From assembly GCA_022496185.1 (NCBI GenBank), contig WTXG01000404.1, forward strand, positions 1 to 25,424: DNA of 25,424 nt, written 5' to 3'. The notes beneath the pieces were generated by a model that was not told the DNA's origin, did not search any database, and saw only the letters and a program-made list of their open reading frames with translations. This document shows positions 1-8,531 of the stretch, piece by piece. This stretch comes from Multifurca ochricompacta (taxonomy: Eukaryota; Basidiomycota; Agaricomycetes; Russulales; Russulaceae). Each line of letters begins with the position of its first letter. The stretch's first letter is position 1. Position numbers and translations under genes: made by a program.

Positions 1-200
1 TTGGGATATACATCTAGTACAAGTGATAAGATCAAAATGCGTTCACAGTTAATTAGATACTTGGGATGTACATCTAAGTGATAAGATCAAAAATGCGTTC
101 ACAATTAATTAGATACTAAAGATATACATCTAAGATAATACAAGTGATAAGATCAAAATGCGTTCACAATTAAATAGATACAAGTGATAAAATCAATTCT
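1..200. repeat. Tandem repeat, unit about 56-65 bp, three copies plus a partial fourth
   Basis: Three successive units (about 1-60, 61-116, 117-181) share the cores ACATCTA, AAGTGATAAGATCAAAA and ATGCGTTCACA and end in TAGATAC. A fourth, partial unit (AAGTGATAAAATCAA) follows. The units differ by small indels. No coding potential or known family recognised. Confidence 0.8.
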
Positions 201-242
201 GCATAACCCTATATATAATATATTGTGTGTCTTTACCAGTGA

Positions 243-319
243 GGCTGGGTGGCTTAGTGGTTAGAGCACCGGACCGAGCTTGTTCCCGGAGGTCCTAGGT
301 TCAATCCATGTTTCAGCCA
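243..319 (+). repeat. tRNA-like sequence: probable SINE head or decayed tRNA gene
   Basis: A pol III A box (TGGCTTAGTGG, 250-260) and B box (GGTTCAATCC, 298-307) lie at tRNA-like spacing. The acceptor arms GGCTGGG (243-249) and TTCAGCC (312-318) pair with two G-U pairs, and the D stem GCTT/GAGC pairs. The anticodon arm (269-289) is four nt too long and pairs only through CCGG/CCGG. The T stem has two mismatches. A small inverted repeat (CTAGG...CCTAG) and a T-run follow within 45 bp. The good promoter boxes with a poor fold suggest a tRNA-derived SINE or pseudogene. I found no target-site duplication that would fix its ends. Confidence 0.5.
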
Positions 320-375
320 TTTCTGTTCTAGGTTGATGAGCCTAGTAAAAAAATTATTTTATATAATAATATTCC

Positions 376-535
376 CACGAGTATTCCGCGGGTACCCATG
401 CGGGTACCCGGGGTGCCAAAATCAATACCCGGATCTGCATGAGTATTTTCCCACGGATCACCCGGATCCGCGAGTATCAATACCTGCGAGTTTTCCCACG
501 GCTCTACTCAAAAAACTCGCAAGTTACCCGGACTC
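376..535. repeat. GGGTACCC-rich low-complexity repeat
   Basis: Irregular repetition of GCGGGTACCC, CCCGGATC, CGAGTAT and TTTTCCCACGG. The reading frames across it are repeat-encoded (runs of Tyr-Pro and Gly) and not genes. A similar stretch recurs at 1346-1440. Confidence 0.6.
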
Positions 536-548
536 GTGCTATGCCCTA

Positions 549-915
549 ACTTGGACACAACGTGTTCATTTATGGCTACTCAAGATCCCTCAAAGATTCC
601 TATTTTATGTTCATAAGATTAATATAATTTATTATTCCATTTTTATTTTATTATTCTGGTTTCAATTTTATACAAGCGCGACTGTTCTTTGCATTTCTGC
701 GCATTTCGGGTAAATGGCCCGGGCCATCCCGGTCAAGGAGATAAGCACTTGGACACAACGCATTCATTTATGGCTACTCAAGATTCCTCAAAAATTGTTG
801 GTTTATGTTCAGAAGATTAAATGGATCCTTTATTTACATTATTATTTTATTATTCTGGTTTCATTTCATACAAGCGCGACTGTCCTAGTCCCTGGATGCA
901 CATTTCTGCGCATTT
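549..915 (+). repeat. Direct duplication with 198-bp period
   Basis: The segment beginning ACTTGGACACAACG at 549 recurs at 747. Both copies continue through TTCATTTATGGCTACTCAAG, TATTATTCTGGTTTCA, ACAAGCGCGACTGT and CATTTCTGCGCATTT, with scattered differences. The short ORFs here are shadows of the repeat. No protein family recognised. Confidence 0.75.
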
Positions 916-1015
916 AAGTCAACCTTCCTTAATAGGAAGGAGGTCAGACCACCATGCGATGCAATGTAGTCGCTGCCCCATGCAGCTTGTAGACACACGC
1001 GGGCCTTGTTTCAAT

Positions 1016-2375
1016 AAAGTAATTTGATAATTAGATTATAGAATAGTCTATATTAGTCTAGAGTGTATTTTAGATAGTGCCAGACCGGCAGAATTGGTCG
1101 CGCGTTAATAAAACAGATGTATCATGGTTTTCAAGAAAGTGGATCACTGATAAGGATTTTATTTTACATCGCACCATTAATCTGCTTTGATATTTTGTAG
1201 GATAATACTAGAACATATTTAACGACACCCTGTAGCATACATCAGACGAGATCTTGTATTTTTGTGACTGCAGATGTGTTTTATCTCGGAAATTCTACTG
1301 ATCTTATCAATGCATAATCGGCGCCTATACCTGCCAAACCTGCCGTGCGGGTACGGGTTTCCACGGGTTGGGAGCTGTATACCCATACCCGTACCCGGCA
1401 AAACCCGCAGCGCTTACCCACGCGGGTACGAAACCCCTTGACAATCACTACCCAAGAGTGTTGGCTATCCGAGTATTGGATACGATACCAAACTCTCTTC
1501 TCATTGTCATATTCTACTGGTTGGTATCTTCCATCGTAATAGACATAGTATCCAAAATCAGACTCAAAGTCTTTCCAGGTGGCAGAGCCAAGTACCTGTT
1601 GTGAAAGATTACTCTCATCTCTTCATTCAATGAGTTCTTCTCGAAATAGGGTCTGACTGCAGCTGGAAGCCATGGTGAGAGACTTGACTTGATGTTATGC
1701 CTGGTGTGGGACATTCCACATGACTTGTGTGACAGTGCAGTTTGTAGGTTCAGGTAAGAAACCAATAAGGCTTCTTGGAGTTCAAGTGGGATGAGTCAAA
1801 GTCTGAGGGGCTGTTCCCCAAGACAATGTTGAGTGGAAGAGTGCCAAAAGCACTGAGACAAAACAAGTCAAAGACCAAAGGGATGTCCAGAAGACAGGCA
1901 CTGATGTATTTAATAAGTCAAGTCTGAAGTCTACAAGATAGCTACAGTGGACTTATATACATAACACAATGGGCATCTACAAGACAAGAAAAATGGAGTC
2001 AGGTGAACCCAAATATACAAAAGCGGACAGTGTAAAGCCTAGCTTCTGATAGGGGATTAAGTAAGTGTCCAGTCATAAGATAAGAAGATAAGATAAGAAG
2101 GTAATCATAGACAAACAACAAGTCAACAAGTACAATGCAGGTCACAGGGAGGGGCATAGGGCATGTGATGGATCCCAGGATGGAGACATAATCCAGAAGT
2201 GCATGGTGGGCAGTAAAGAGGGGTTCTCGTTGGGGAGGGTAAAGAAAATGGGGAGACTTGGCACTGGTTGTAACACATACCATACCCATCAGCAATCCAG
2301 TGAGTACAAAAAATGGATGGTGGACAGGTCAGCCATACCTGTCCTATTACCATCAATAGTGATGTTCTGGCCCAG
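1016..2375. other. No recognisable gene; unclassified intergenic or repeat-derived DNA
   Basis: 1346-1440 is a second CCCGTACCC/GCGGGTACG low-complexity patch. A minus-strand open frame at 1514-1765 (83 codons) matches nothing I recognise and lacks a convincing start. 1770-2375 is purine-rich on the plus strand with a TATATA-like motif near 1955 and could be a decayed LTR, but I could not find matching termini. Nothing else can be supported. Confidence 0.4.
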
Positions 2376-2380
2376 CTTGG

Positions 2381-2867
2381 TGTGAAACAGGCATGAGGCA
2401 CAGCATACTGACTCTGACCTAGACAAAGAAAGTTACTTCAGAGGTTAGAAGAACTCTATTAACTATACTACTGACCTAGACAAAGAAAGTTCTATATAAG
2501 AACGTTAGTCTAATAGTAAAGTAGATAGTAAAGAATGGAACTTACACTTCAGAGGTTAGAAGAACTCTGAAGTGGAAGAGACGAAACAGACACCCTTATA
2601 TACATCTCCAAGGGATGGTCTGTGCACTGGGAATAAGTCCACAAGTGCCGGACAAAGTCCAAACAACAAACAGAGGGAGAAAGGCCATTGGCCACTACAG
2701 AAATCACATGTTACATGGTGTATCAGTCAGCTACTGCGGAATGTGAGAAAGAAAGTAATAATGATAATGTAAATAGTCTGAAACTCCGGTATCTAATCTA
2801 ATCTACAAAGTAGCTAATCTAATCACCTGATGCCTGAAGCATCACCGAACATCTTCTGTGTTCAACA
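2381..2867 (-). mobile_element. Solo LTR, intron-bearing LTR family (iLTR copy 1)
   Basis: This 487-bp unit is the reverse complement of the family also found at 6459, 13479 and 22332. On its own strand it starts TGTTGAACACAG and ends TGTTTCACA, with a 5-bp target duplication CTTGG on both sides (2376-2380 and 2868-2872; CCAAG on the element strand). It carries GGCCAATGGCC and TATATAAG (plus coordinates 2595-2602), as expected of a U3 promoter. No internal region or coding sequence is attached, so it is a solo LTR. Its U3 and outer U5 resemble copy 2, while its R-region block (linker GTCAGTAGTATAG) resembles copy 3, so it looks mosaic. It sits inside TGGCC-rich low-complexity DNA. Copia versus gypsy cannot be decided. 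Confidence 0.88.
2492..2545 (-). other. Predicted 54-nt intron inside iLTR copy 1
   Basis: On the minus strand the segment starts GTAAGT, contains GACTAAC and ends ATATAG. Its flanks (2546-2569 upstream and 2476-2491 downstream) recur at 2435-2457 and 2419-2434 joined directly, without this segment. The splice signals and the exact absence both point to a spliceosomal intron. Confidence 0.75.
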
Positions 2868-2872
2868 CTTGG

Positions 2873-3335
2873 CCCAAAAGCCATGGCTTTGGCTCAGCCT
2901 GAGGTGGCTCTGGCTTTCCTGAAGTCTGGGCCAAGCCAAAGCCACCACAGATGGCTTGGCCCTGGCCTGGCTTGGCCCAAGCCATGGCTTTTGGCAGAGA
3001 GAATTTTATGACATATAACCAGTAGTTATAGTTCAGCTAATCCAAATCTGACTTAGTGTGTTACATATTGCAAAGCTATATCAAAGAAAAAGTTTGAAAT
3101 GCTGTGATAAACATGATCACGTGACCCAAATCATCCACTTTGTGATCAGATTTCTACTGATTTTGACGATTGCTATTGCACTTGTATGTACTGTTGAAAG
3201 CTGTGGCCTGAGCTGGCAGCTTTGGCTTTTAGTTTCTCTGAGCCAGGCCAAAGCCCTTGCTGGGCCATCACAACAGCCTGGCTTGGCCTGGCTTGGCCTG
3301 GCTTCCAGCTTTGAGCCAGGCCAGGCACATCACTA
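2873..3335. repeat. TGGCTTGGCC-type low-complexity repeat
   Basis: Dense irregular repeats of TTGGCC, GGCTTTGGC and CCAAGCC at 2873-2995 and 3200-3335, separated by more ordinary DNA. The block appears to have extended across the insertion site of iLTR copy 1, since the left flank reads GGCCCAGCTTGG. ORFs crossing it on both strands (about 3058-3451) are repeat artefacts. Confidence 0.6.
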
Positions 3336-4323
3336 ACCATCAAATGGATGGCCATTACTGTAAAATGGATGGTGTGCAGCACTACTAAATAGGTAAAGAT
3401 ACTACTATAGTGGGGGAGTTTTGGTGGCTTAATGATAAGATTAAAGCTCATTCAGTCAATGCTGTCCATGCCATCTAATGCCATCAACAGCCATTTTTTT
3501 GACAGTTTGGACAGTGTTTTCTGTACCCATCTACCATCCATCTTGACATTGACTTAGAGCTTGGTATGGCATGGGTACAGCAACTGTACTATGGACCCAT
3601 CCATACCATGAGGTACAGGTATGGTGCACAGCCCTAAACATAACAATTCATGTGGCTTTTCCTTTTGTTGAGCTTGACTGGTAATTTCTTTAATATATTA
3701 TATTATATTCCTCTGATTTATTCATGCTAGATATCAAAAAACATTGCACACATATATTATCATGTAAACTGCTTATGAAATAATGTCAGTATTATTTGAA
3801 CTATCTGGGCACCACTACTGTGAACTAGTGAATGCAATTCACCCAGCAGTTTGACAAATCACATGATGTAAAGTAAATAACAGCAAACTCTGTTGAACCA
3901 AGATAGTGGTACAAGAGGTTCTGGGATAGCGGTTTGACATGATTACGATCACACATAGATAACACAACTCAAAAACACATTCATCTAAGATCTGACATGT
4001 GATCAAATCATATCATTAGATGAGATAACTCAATAACACATTCATTTAAACCAGTAGCCAATATAGTACATAGATCTGCTATAGATAAAGCAGTTGCTAT
4101 CACATTATTGACTACAGCTAAGCCTCTAAGTCTAATCAAGGTGAGATAGCTAGCAGTGATGTAGCAAGCTGCACTATGCCTGTTCCACACATGATGTACA
4201 TAGAGACAAACAATACATTGTTGATTGTTTTGACAGATGTTCCAATACTCGGTTAGATCAATTGATCCCAGCTATCAACACCCATCCTAACACGCCTCAC
4301 TTCTCCCGAGCCCACCTCATAGC
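3336..4323. other. Non-coding AT-rich DNA, likely 5' flank of the MULE element
   Basis: No ORF with recognisable content. 3360-3640 has short diverged repeats (ATGGATGG, CATGGGTACA). An approximate direct repeat around AACACATTCAT occurs at 3956-3990 and 4021-4050. The MULE terminal inverted repeat should lie here or further left, but its partner end is outside the window, so I could not find it. Confidence 0.4.
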
Positions 4324-4325
4324 TA

Positions 4326-5915
4326 CAGTGGGTCAAAAAACTGTCCCAATGTTTGCACCATTTCTAGTATTCACTCTATAGCACCTCAGCATTTAGGAAT
4401 CTGGTTATGGTGTGGCTGTATGTCTGAATGCCCTGCGTCCTGGCTACCATGCCCAATTTGGATCAAAGAAATTGGCCATGATATAAGCATTTTATGATCA
4501 AATCAAATCAATCAATCATCGGGATGGTTTTTTGACCCACATTTTAAATCCACTATCTGCCCAATTACTCCTTTTTTTCACCCCTTTTTGCCTTGGTAAC
4601 TCCTTGAATCCTTTTAGTCATTCTTTCTATAACCTTTTGCCATCATTCTGGTGCATTTTTATTCCACTCCTCCACCACCCTCCCCTGCAACTCAGGTATC
4701 CCTTGACTGGTTAAGAACCTTCTTCAGATCCACCCAGAGGTGTCCAATGGGGCTAATATTTCAAGGGATTGGGCTATCCATACCAGGCTTCAATATTCCT
4801 GTCTTAAAACTGCTGGCTTGCCTTCTTGGAATTGTGTTTTGGGTCATTGTCCCACTGAAACATGCTTTCACCCTCCACCATTTCTTACTTTTCAAACCTT
4901 TCCACCACTCTGCCATCCAAAATATCATAGTACTGGCATGGATTCATGATCCCATAAACCCCTGTAAGCATTCCTAGTCCATTCCACCCCATACAAGACC
5001 AATACCATAAGTTCTTCCTCCTCCATGCTTGACTGTCAGGGTGGTGGTTCTGTCAGAGAGTGGTTACCATGAAAATTGGACAGTGGATGACTTGAAAAGG
5101 ATCTTGTGGTCAGGTGAGACTATAATGAACAGAATTGGTTCAGACAGAAGGAGCTACACTTGGGAAAAATAAGGGAGAACCACCCTCTGACAGAACCACC
5201 ACCCTGACAGTCAAGCATGGAGGAAGAACTTATGGTATTGGTCTTGTATGGGGTGGAATGGACTAGGAATGCTTACAGGGGTTTATGGGATCATGAATCC
5301 ATGCCAGTACTATGATATTTTGGATGGCAGAGTGGTGGAAAGGTTTGAAAAGTAAGAAATGGTGGAGGGTGAAAGCATGTTTCAGTGGGACAATGACCCA
5401 AAACACAATTCCAAGAAGGCAAGCCAGCAGTTTTAAGACAGGAATATTGAAGCCTGGTATGGATAGCCCAATCCCTTGAAATATTAGCCCCATTGGACAC
5501 CTCTGGGTGGATCTGAAGAAGGTTCTTAACCAGTCAAGGGGATACCTGAGTTGCAGGGGAGGGTGGTGGAGGAGTGGAATAAAAATGCACCAGAATGATG
5601 GCAAAAGGTTATAGAAAGAATGACTAAAAGGATTCAAGGAGTTACCAAGGCAAAAAGGGGTGAAAAAAAGGAGTAATTGGGCAGATAGTGGATTTAAAAT
5701 GTGGGTCAAAAAACCATCCCGATGATTGATTGATTTGATTTGATCATAAAATGCTTATATCATGGCCAATCTCTTTGATCCAAATTGGGCATGGTAGCCA
5801 GGACGCAGGGCATTCAGACATACAGCCACACCATAACCAGATTCCTAAATGCTGAGGTGCTATAGAGTGAATACTAGAAATGGTGCAAACATTGGGACAG
5901 TTTTTTGACCCACTG
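4326..5915. mobile_element. Tc1/mariner-derived foldback (palindromic) transposon
   Basis: The element is bounded by TA dinucleotides (4324-4325 and 5916-5917). Its inverted ends read CAGTGGGTCAAAAAACTGTC, the usual CAGT start and TA target of Tc1/mariner elements. The inverted repeat covers almost the whole element: arms of about 740 bp (4326-5065 and about 5178-5915) around a spacer of about 112 bp. I saw only a few differences between arms, for example A/G near 4472 and a 1-bp C indel near 4700. Each outer 215-bp piece also has an inward-facing copy of the terminal motif (GTGGGTCAAAAAAC around 4531 and 5701). The element lies 7 nt upstream of the MULE start codon. Transcripts of it could form a long hairpin. 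Confidence 0.88.
5066..5705 (+). pseudogene. Decayed Tc1-family transposase, catalytic-domain fragment
   Basis: Conceptual translation with stops and frame breaks gives fragments typical of Tc1 DDE transposases: WTVDDLKRILWSGET, IGSDRRSYTWEK, a GMGWNG-like stretch, QWDNDPKHNSKKA and WTPLG. The WSGET stretch corresponds to the family's WSDET, so the first catalytic Asp appears replaced by Gly. The DNDPKH Asp is kept. The N-terminal helix-turn-helix region is absent. Upstream of the spacer lies only an inverted copy of the distal half, antisense at 4540-5065. Several stops make it non-coding. The long minus-strand ORF over 5263-5709 is just the antisense of this fragment. Any movement of the element would need transposase supplied in trans. 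Confidence 0.8.
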
Positions 5916-6631
5916 TATCTAGAGATGGCAGAGTCAAAGAAGTGTGCAAAATGCAAGAAGTCCCTAGGCCTTGAAAAATTTCCACTGATGGCAAATGTTT
6001 TAACATGCAGCACAACATGTTCTCTCTGCATGATAAAGGCAAAAGGCAATAGACAGGCCAAGAAGAACTTGGAGAAGGTTCAGAACTTTGAAACTAATGG
6101 GGTTCAGGATGTGTCAGATGAAAGCTTATCTGTCTTGCCACTAAATGAATATTTGACTTTCCTGGGAAGGCAGAAAGTTGTGATCAAGGTCGAAGCAAAT
6201 GTGAATATCAAGGATTTAGTGGGTTACACTGTTAGGAGGGAGCACACAGATGCCATTGTCAATCTGATGTGGGAAGTGATGAGTTATCAGTTCCTGTGCA
6301 TAACACTTCTTTCTTTTCATTACAAAATTATGAATCTCTTCATATCAGTTACCAGAGTAAATATGACCACAAACGATCTGCAGGCACATCAACATGTTAC
6401 ATATACAATTGTGCCCAAAATACCAATTGGCAGCATGCCTCATCAAAGAGCCACCAAGTGTTGAACACAGAAGATGTTTGGTGATGCTTCAGGCATCAGG
6501 TGATTAGATTAGCTACTTTGTAGATTAGATTAGATATCGGAGTTTCAGACTTTTACTATATCTTTATTACTTTCTTTCTCACATTCCACAGTAGCTGACT
6601 GATGCACCATGTAACATGTGATTTCTGTACT

Positions 6632-6760
6632 GGCCAATGGCCTTTCTCCCTCATGTTTACTGTTTGGACTTTGTCCGGCACCTGTGGACTTATTCCCAGT
6701 GTGCACAGACCATCCCTTGGAGTATATAAGGGTGTCTGTTTCGTTCTCTACACTTCAGAG
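6632..6760 (+). promoter_or_regulatory. LTR U3 core promoter (iLTR copy 2)
   Basis: A CCAAT-type box within GGCCAATGGCC (6632-6642) lies about 80 bp upstream of TATATAAG (6723-6730). Both are conserved at matching positions in the other three copies. An AGAG at 6757, 34 nt after the first T of the TATA box, is a candidate transcription start. It is also exactly where homology with the downstream intron-less repeat begins. Confidence 0.6.
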
Positions 6761-6779
6761 TTTTCTTCACCTCTGAAGT

Positions 6780-6834
6780 GTAAGTCCCAGTCTCTCTACT
6801 TACTACCTTACCTATAACTAACCGTCTTCTATAG
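6780..6834 (+). other. Predicted 55-nt intron inside iLTR copy 2
   Basis: The donor is GTAAGT, a branch-site-like ATAACTAAC lies about 20 nt from the end, and the acceptor is TATAG. The flanking exons (6757-6779 and 6835-6848) recur fused as 6868-6890 plus 6891-6904, precisely lacking this segment. Confidence 0.8.
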
Positions 6835-7793
6835 ATAACTTGTTCTAGGTGTGTAGTATAGTAATACAGAGTTTTCTTCACCTCTGAAGTATAACTTGTT
6901 CTAGCTTAACCCGCTAACCACACAGTCAGTATGCTGCGCCTCATGCCTGTTCAACACCAAGAAGGTGTCAAAAATTGTGATAAAGAATCAATGGAAACCT
7001 TTGACTGCTCTGGTTGGATACATATAACCTTATCCAACCATTCTAATGTCATCTTCATTAAATTAACACACTGTGAAGATCATGTCCCATATTGGCCTAT
7101 TGATATCCCAGAAGAAGTTGAGCAATACGTCCAAATTAACCTCAAATTAACCCCAACGCAGGTAAGTAAACATCATTGGGTCTTGTCTACAAAATATTCA
7201 CACCTTATAATAAGCTCTGGACTGAGATTCTGAAGAAGCATCCAAAGCCGTCCTTCACGCGCAAATCCATCTATCAATTATGGTCACAAATGTCCAGTCG
7301 TACCTGGAAAAGGGATGAGGATGAAGTCCAGTCAGCACAGCTGCTTCTTGAAGAGTTTAAAATGCCATCACCAGATCGCCTGTACACCATGTAATCAATA
7401 CCCATTGAAGAGGATGAGGGCATCACAGTTATTGCATTTGCACTACCTGAAATTCTTTGCCAATGGGGAGGGCATCTCTGTGAACTACAGTTAGATTCTG
7501 CATGTGAGTCTTGCATTTACAAATAACAACTTGAAGCTGACCTGACAATGGCCAGGGAACACAAATGGAGTGCATTTTGAAGTTTTTGTGCTTCTCAGTG
7601 AAATCTATGGGTCAGGGTTACCTCTTGGATATCTCCTGATTCAGTCAAACATTGGTGAACTGGGAGCCAAAGAACTATTTATCAGCCATTTCATTTCATA
7701 CATCAACAATCATTGGAATTTGCAGATTATTTTTACACTTACAGACAAGGATTGGTCAGAAATAAATGCATTTATTGCTGTCATACCAGATGC

Positions 7794-8445
7794 TGTAAGG
7801 ATGGCTTGGGCGTTGGACGCGAAACCTCCGGTCATCACCACTTCTGGCAGGACCCGTTTGCTCTCATTCTTCCATACTATACTGTCAATAAATTTTCTAA
7901 CATTTGCCTGACTTTAGTTTCGGACAGACTCTGACACCGGTGCAAAGCGTGATTGATCTATGGTACAAGTAATTTTACTTAGCATATTACAGGGATTGTG
8001 CGCGTTCCGGGCCGCCTGCCTATTCTTTTCCGTACACCCGGCTACCCGGTTTCTCCCTTACTCCCTTTTACTTATTCCACTTTCGTTCACCCCACATGGC
8101 TTCACCTCTGTTTATTTTCTAAAACTTTCCTTCAGCTAGGTCTCTCCACAAGTATATAAAGGTACATACAATGCTTGTAGTAGACCAGCCAGTGAACAAG
8201 CAACCTAGGAATCTCTCTCTCTCTCTCTTTTCTCTTCTTGTGTGCTAAAGAACCTCAACATCGTCCAGTGCAAGGTCAAACGGAACCAGCAAGCACGTAT
8301 TTGCAAGTTCAAAAAGTACAACGACATCTCTCCTTTGACATCAAAGTTATCCTGGGTTTCTTCCTTCCTCCTCTCTCCTCTGTCTCTCTCTCTCCTCTTG
8401 GGAAACGCACTTTGCCTCTTACTCACTGCGGACCACGTCCGTACA
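7794..8445 (+). repeat. Gypsy-A 5' LTR (652 bp)
   Basis: Starts TGTAAGGATGG and ends GTCCGTACA. TATATAAAG at 8153-8161 is followed by a CT microsatellite (about 8212-8228). Against the 3' LTR I count 11 substitutions, all at CpG/TpG/CpA positions, plus one 5-bp indel. ORFs within (about 8205-8477) recur in the 3' LTR and are shadows. Confidence 0.92.
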
Positions 8446-8446
8446 A

Positions 8447-8466
8447 ATTGGCTGCCCCAGTGAGGC
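8447..8466 (+). other. Candidate primer binding site of Gypsy-A
   Basis: Immediately after the 5' LTR comes ATTGGCTGCCCCAGTGAGG. A TGG one or two bases inside the LTR end, complementary to a tRNA CCA end, is the usual layout of a Ty3/gypsy primer site. I cannot name the tRNA. Confidence 0.45.
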
Positions 8467-8531
8467 AAAGTTCTTAGTTTCCCCTTGACCACCCCTCCTC
8501 TTTGCTCTTGAGTCACACCTGCAACTTGTCT

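Larger units (their letters stand above)
6459..6956 (+). mobile_element. Solo LTR, intron-bearing LTR family (iLTR copy 2)
   Basis: This 498-bp LTR has 9-bp inverted termini TGTTGAACA/TGTTCAACA and a perfect 5-bp target duplication CCAAG (6454-6458 and 6957-6961). It is inserted in MULE exon 2. U3 carries GGCCAATGGCC (6632-6642) and TATATAAG (6723-6730). About 30 nt downstream is an 11-bp perfect hairpin, ACACTTCAGAG/CTCTGAAGTGT (6750-6781, 10-nt loop). The block 6757-6848 contains an intron-like segment and is repeated, without it, at 6868-6904. No coding sequence is attached. It is the cleanest reference copy of the family in this window. Confidence 0.92.
5925..7793 (+). pseudogene. MULE-type transposase, N-terminal part (exons 1-4)
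   Basis: First block of a Mutator-like transposase gene. I choose ATG 5925, which opens MAESKKCAKCKKS. An in-frame ATG at 5880 lies inside the adjacent Tc1 end. An N-terminal CxxC...CxxC zinc-binding segment is followed by the DDE domain: LDSA with Asp at 7494-7496, a candidate first catalytic residue, and LTDKDWSE with Asp at 7744-7746 as the second. Three GT-AG introns are visible: 6296-6348, 7162-7214 (GTAAGT donor) and 7504-7555 (GTGAGT). Splicing restores the frame each time. iLTR copy 2 interrupts exon 2, and dropping 6459-6961 rejoins it in frame. A TAA at 7392-7394 is a true nonsense codon. The block stops at Gypsy-A. Assignment rests on motif recognition and resemblance to SWIM-containing fungal MULEs. 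Confidence 0.8.

Noticed and set aside
243..319. Functional tRNA gene
   Set aside because: The anticodon stem does not pair normally and is four nt too long, and the T stem has two mismatches, so I call it tRNA-derived.
1514..1765. Minus-strand 83-codon ORF as a gene
   Set aside because: No recognisable motif, no intron or promoter context, and length expected by chance. Mentioned only as an open frame.
3058..3451. Overlapping ORFs on both strands
   Set aside because: Driven by the TGGCC-type low-complexity repeat. Both strands are open for the same compositional reason.
5263..5709. 148-codon minus-strand ORF, and its near-identical partner on the plus strand at 4532-4977
   Set aside because: Both are antisense readings of the Tc1 transposase remnant in the two arms of the palindrome. 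The real family motifs (DNDPKH, WTPLG) read on the opposite strand.
6750..6781. The perfect hairpin as an independent MITE or a terminator
   Set aside because: It lies at a fixed place in all four iLTR copies just after the TATA box, has no target duplication of its own, and its 3' arm directly abuts the intron donor.
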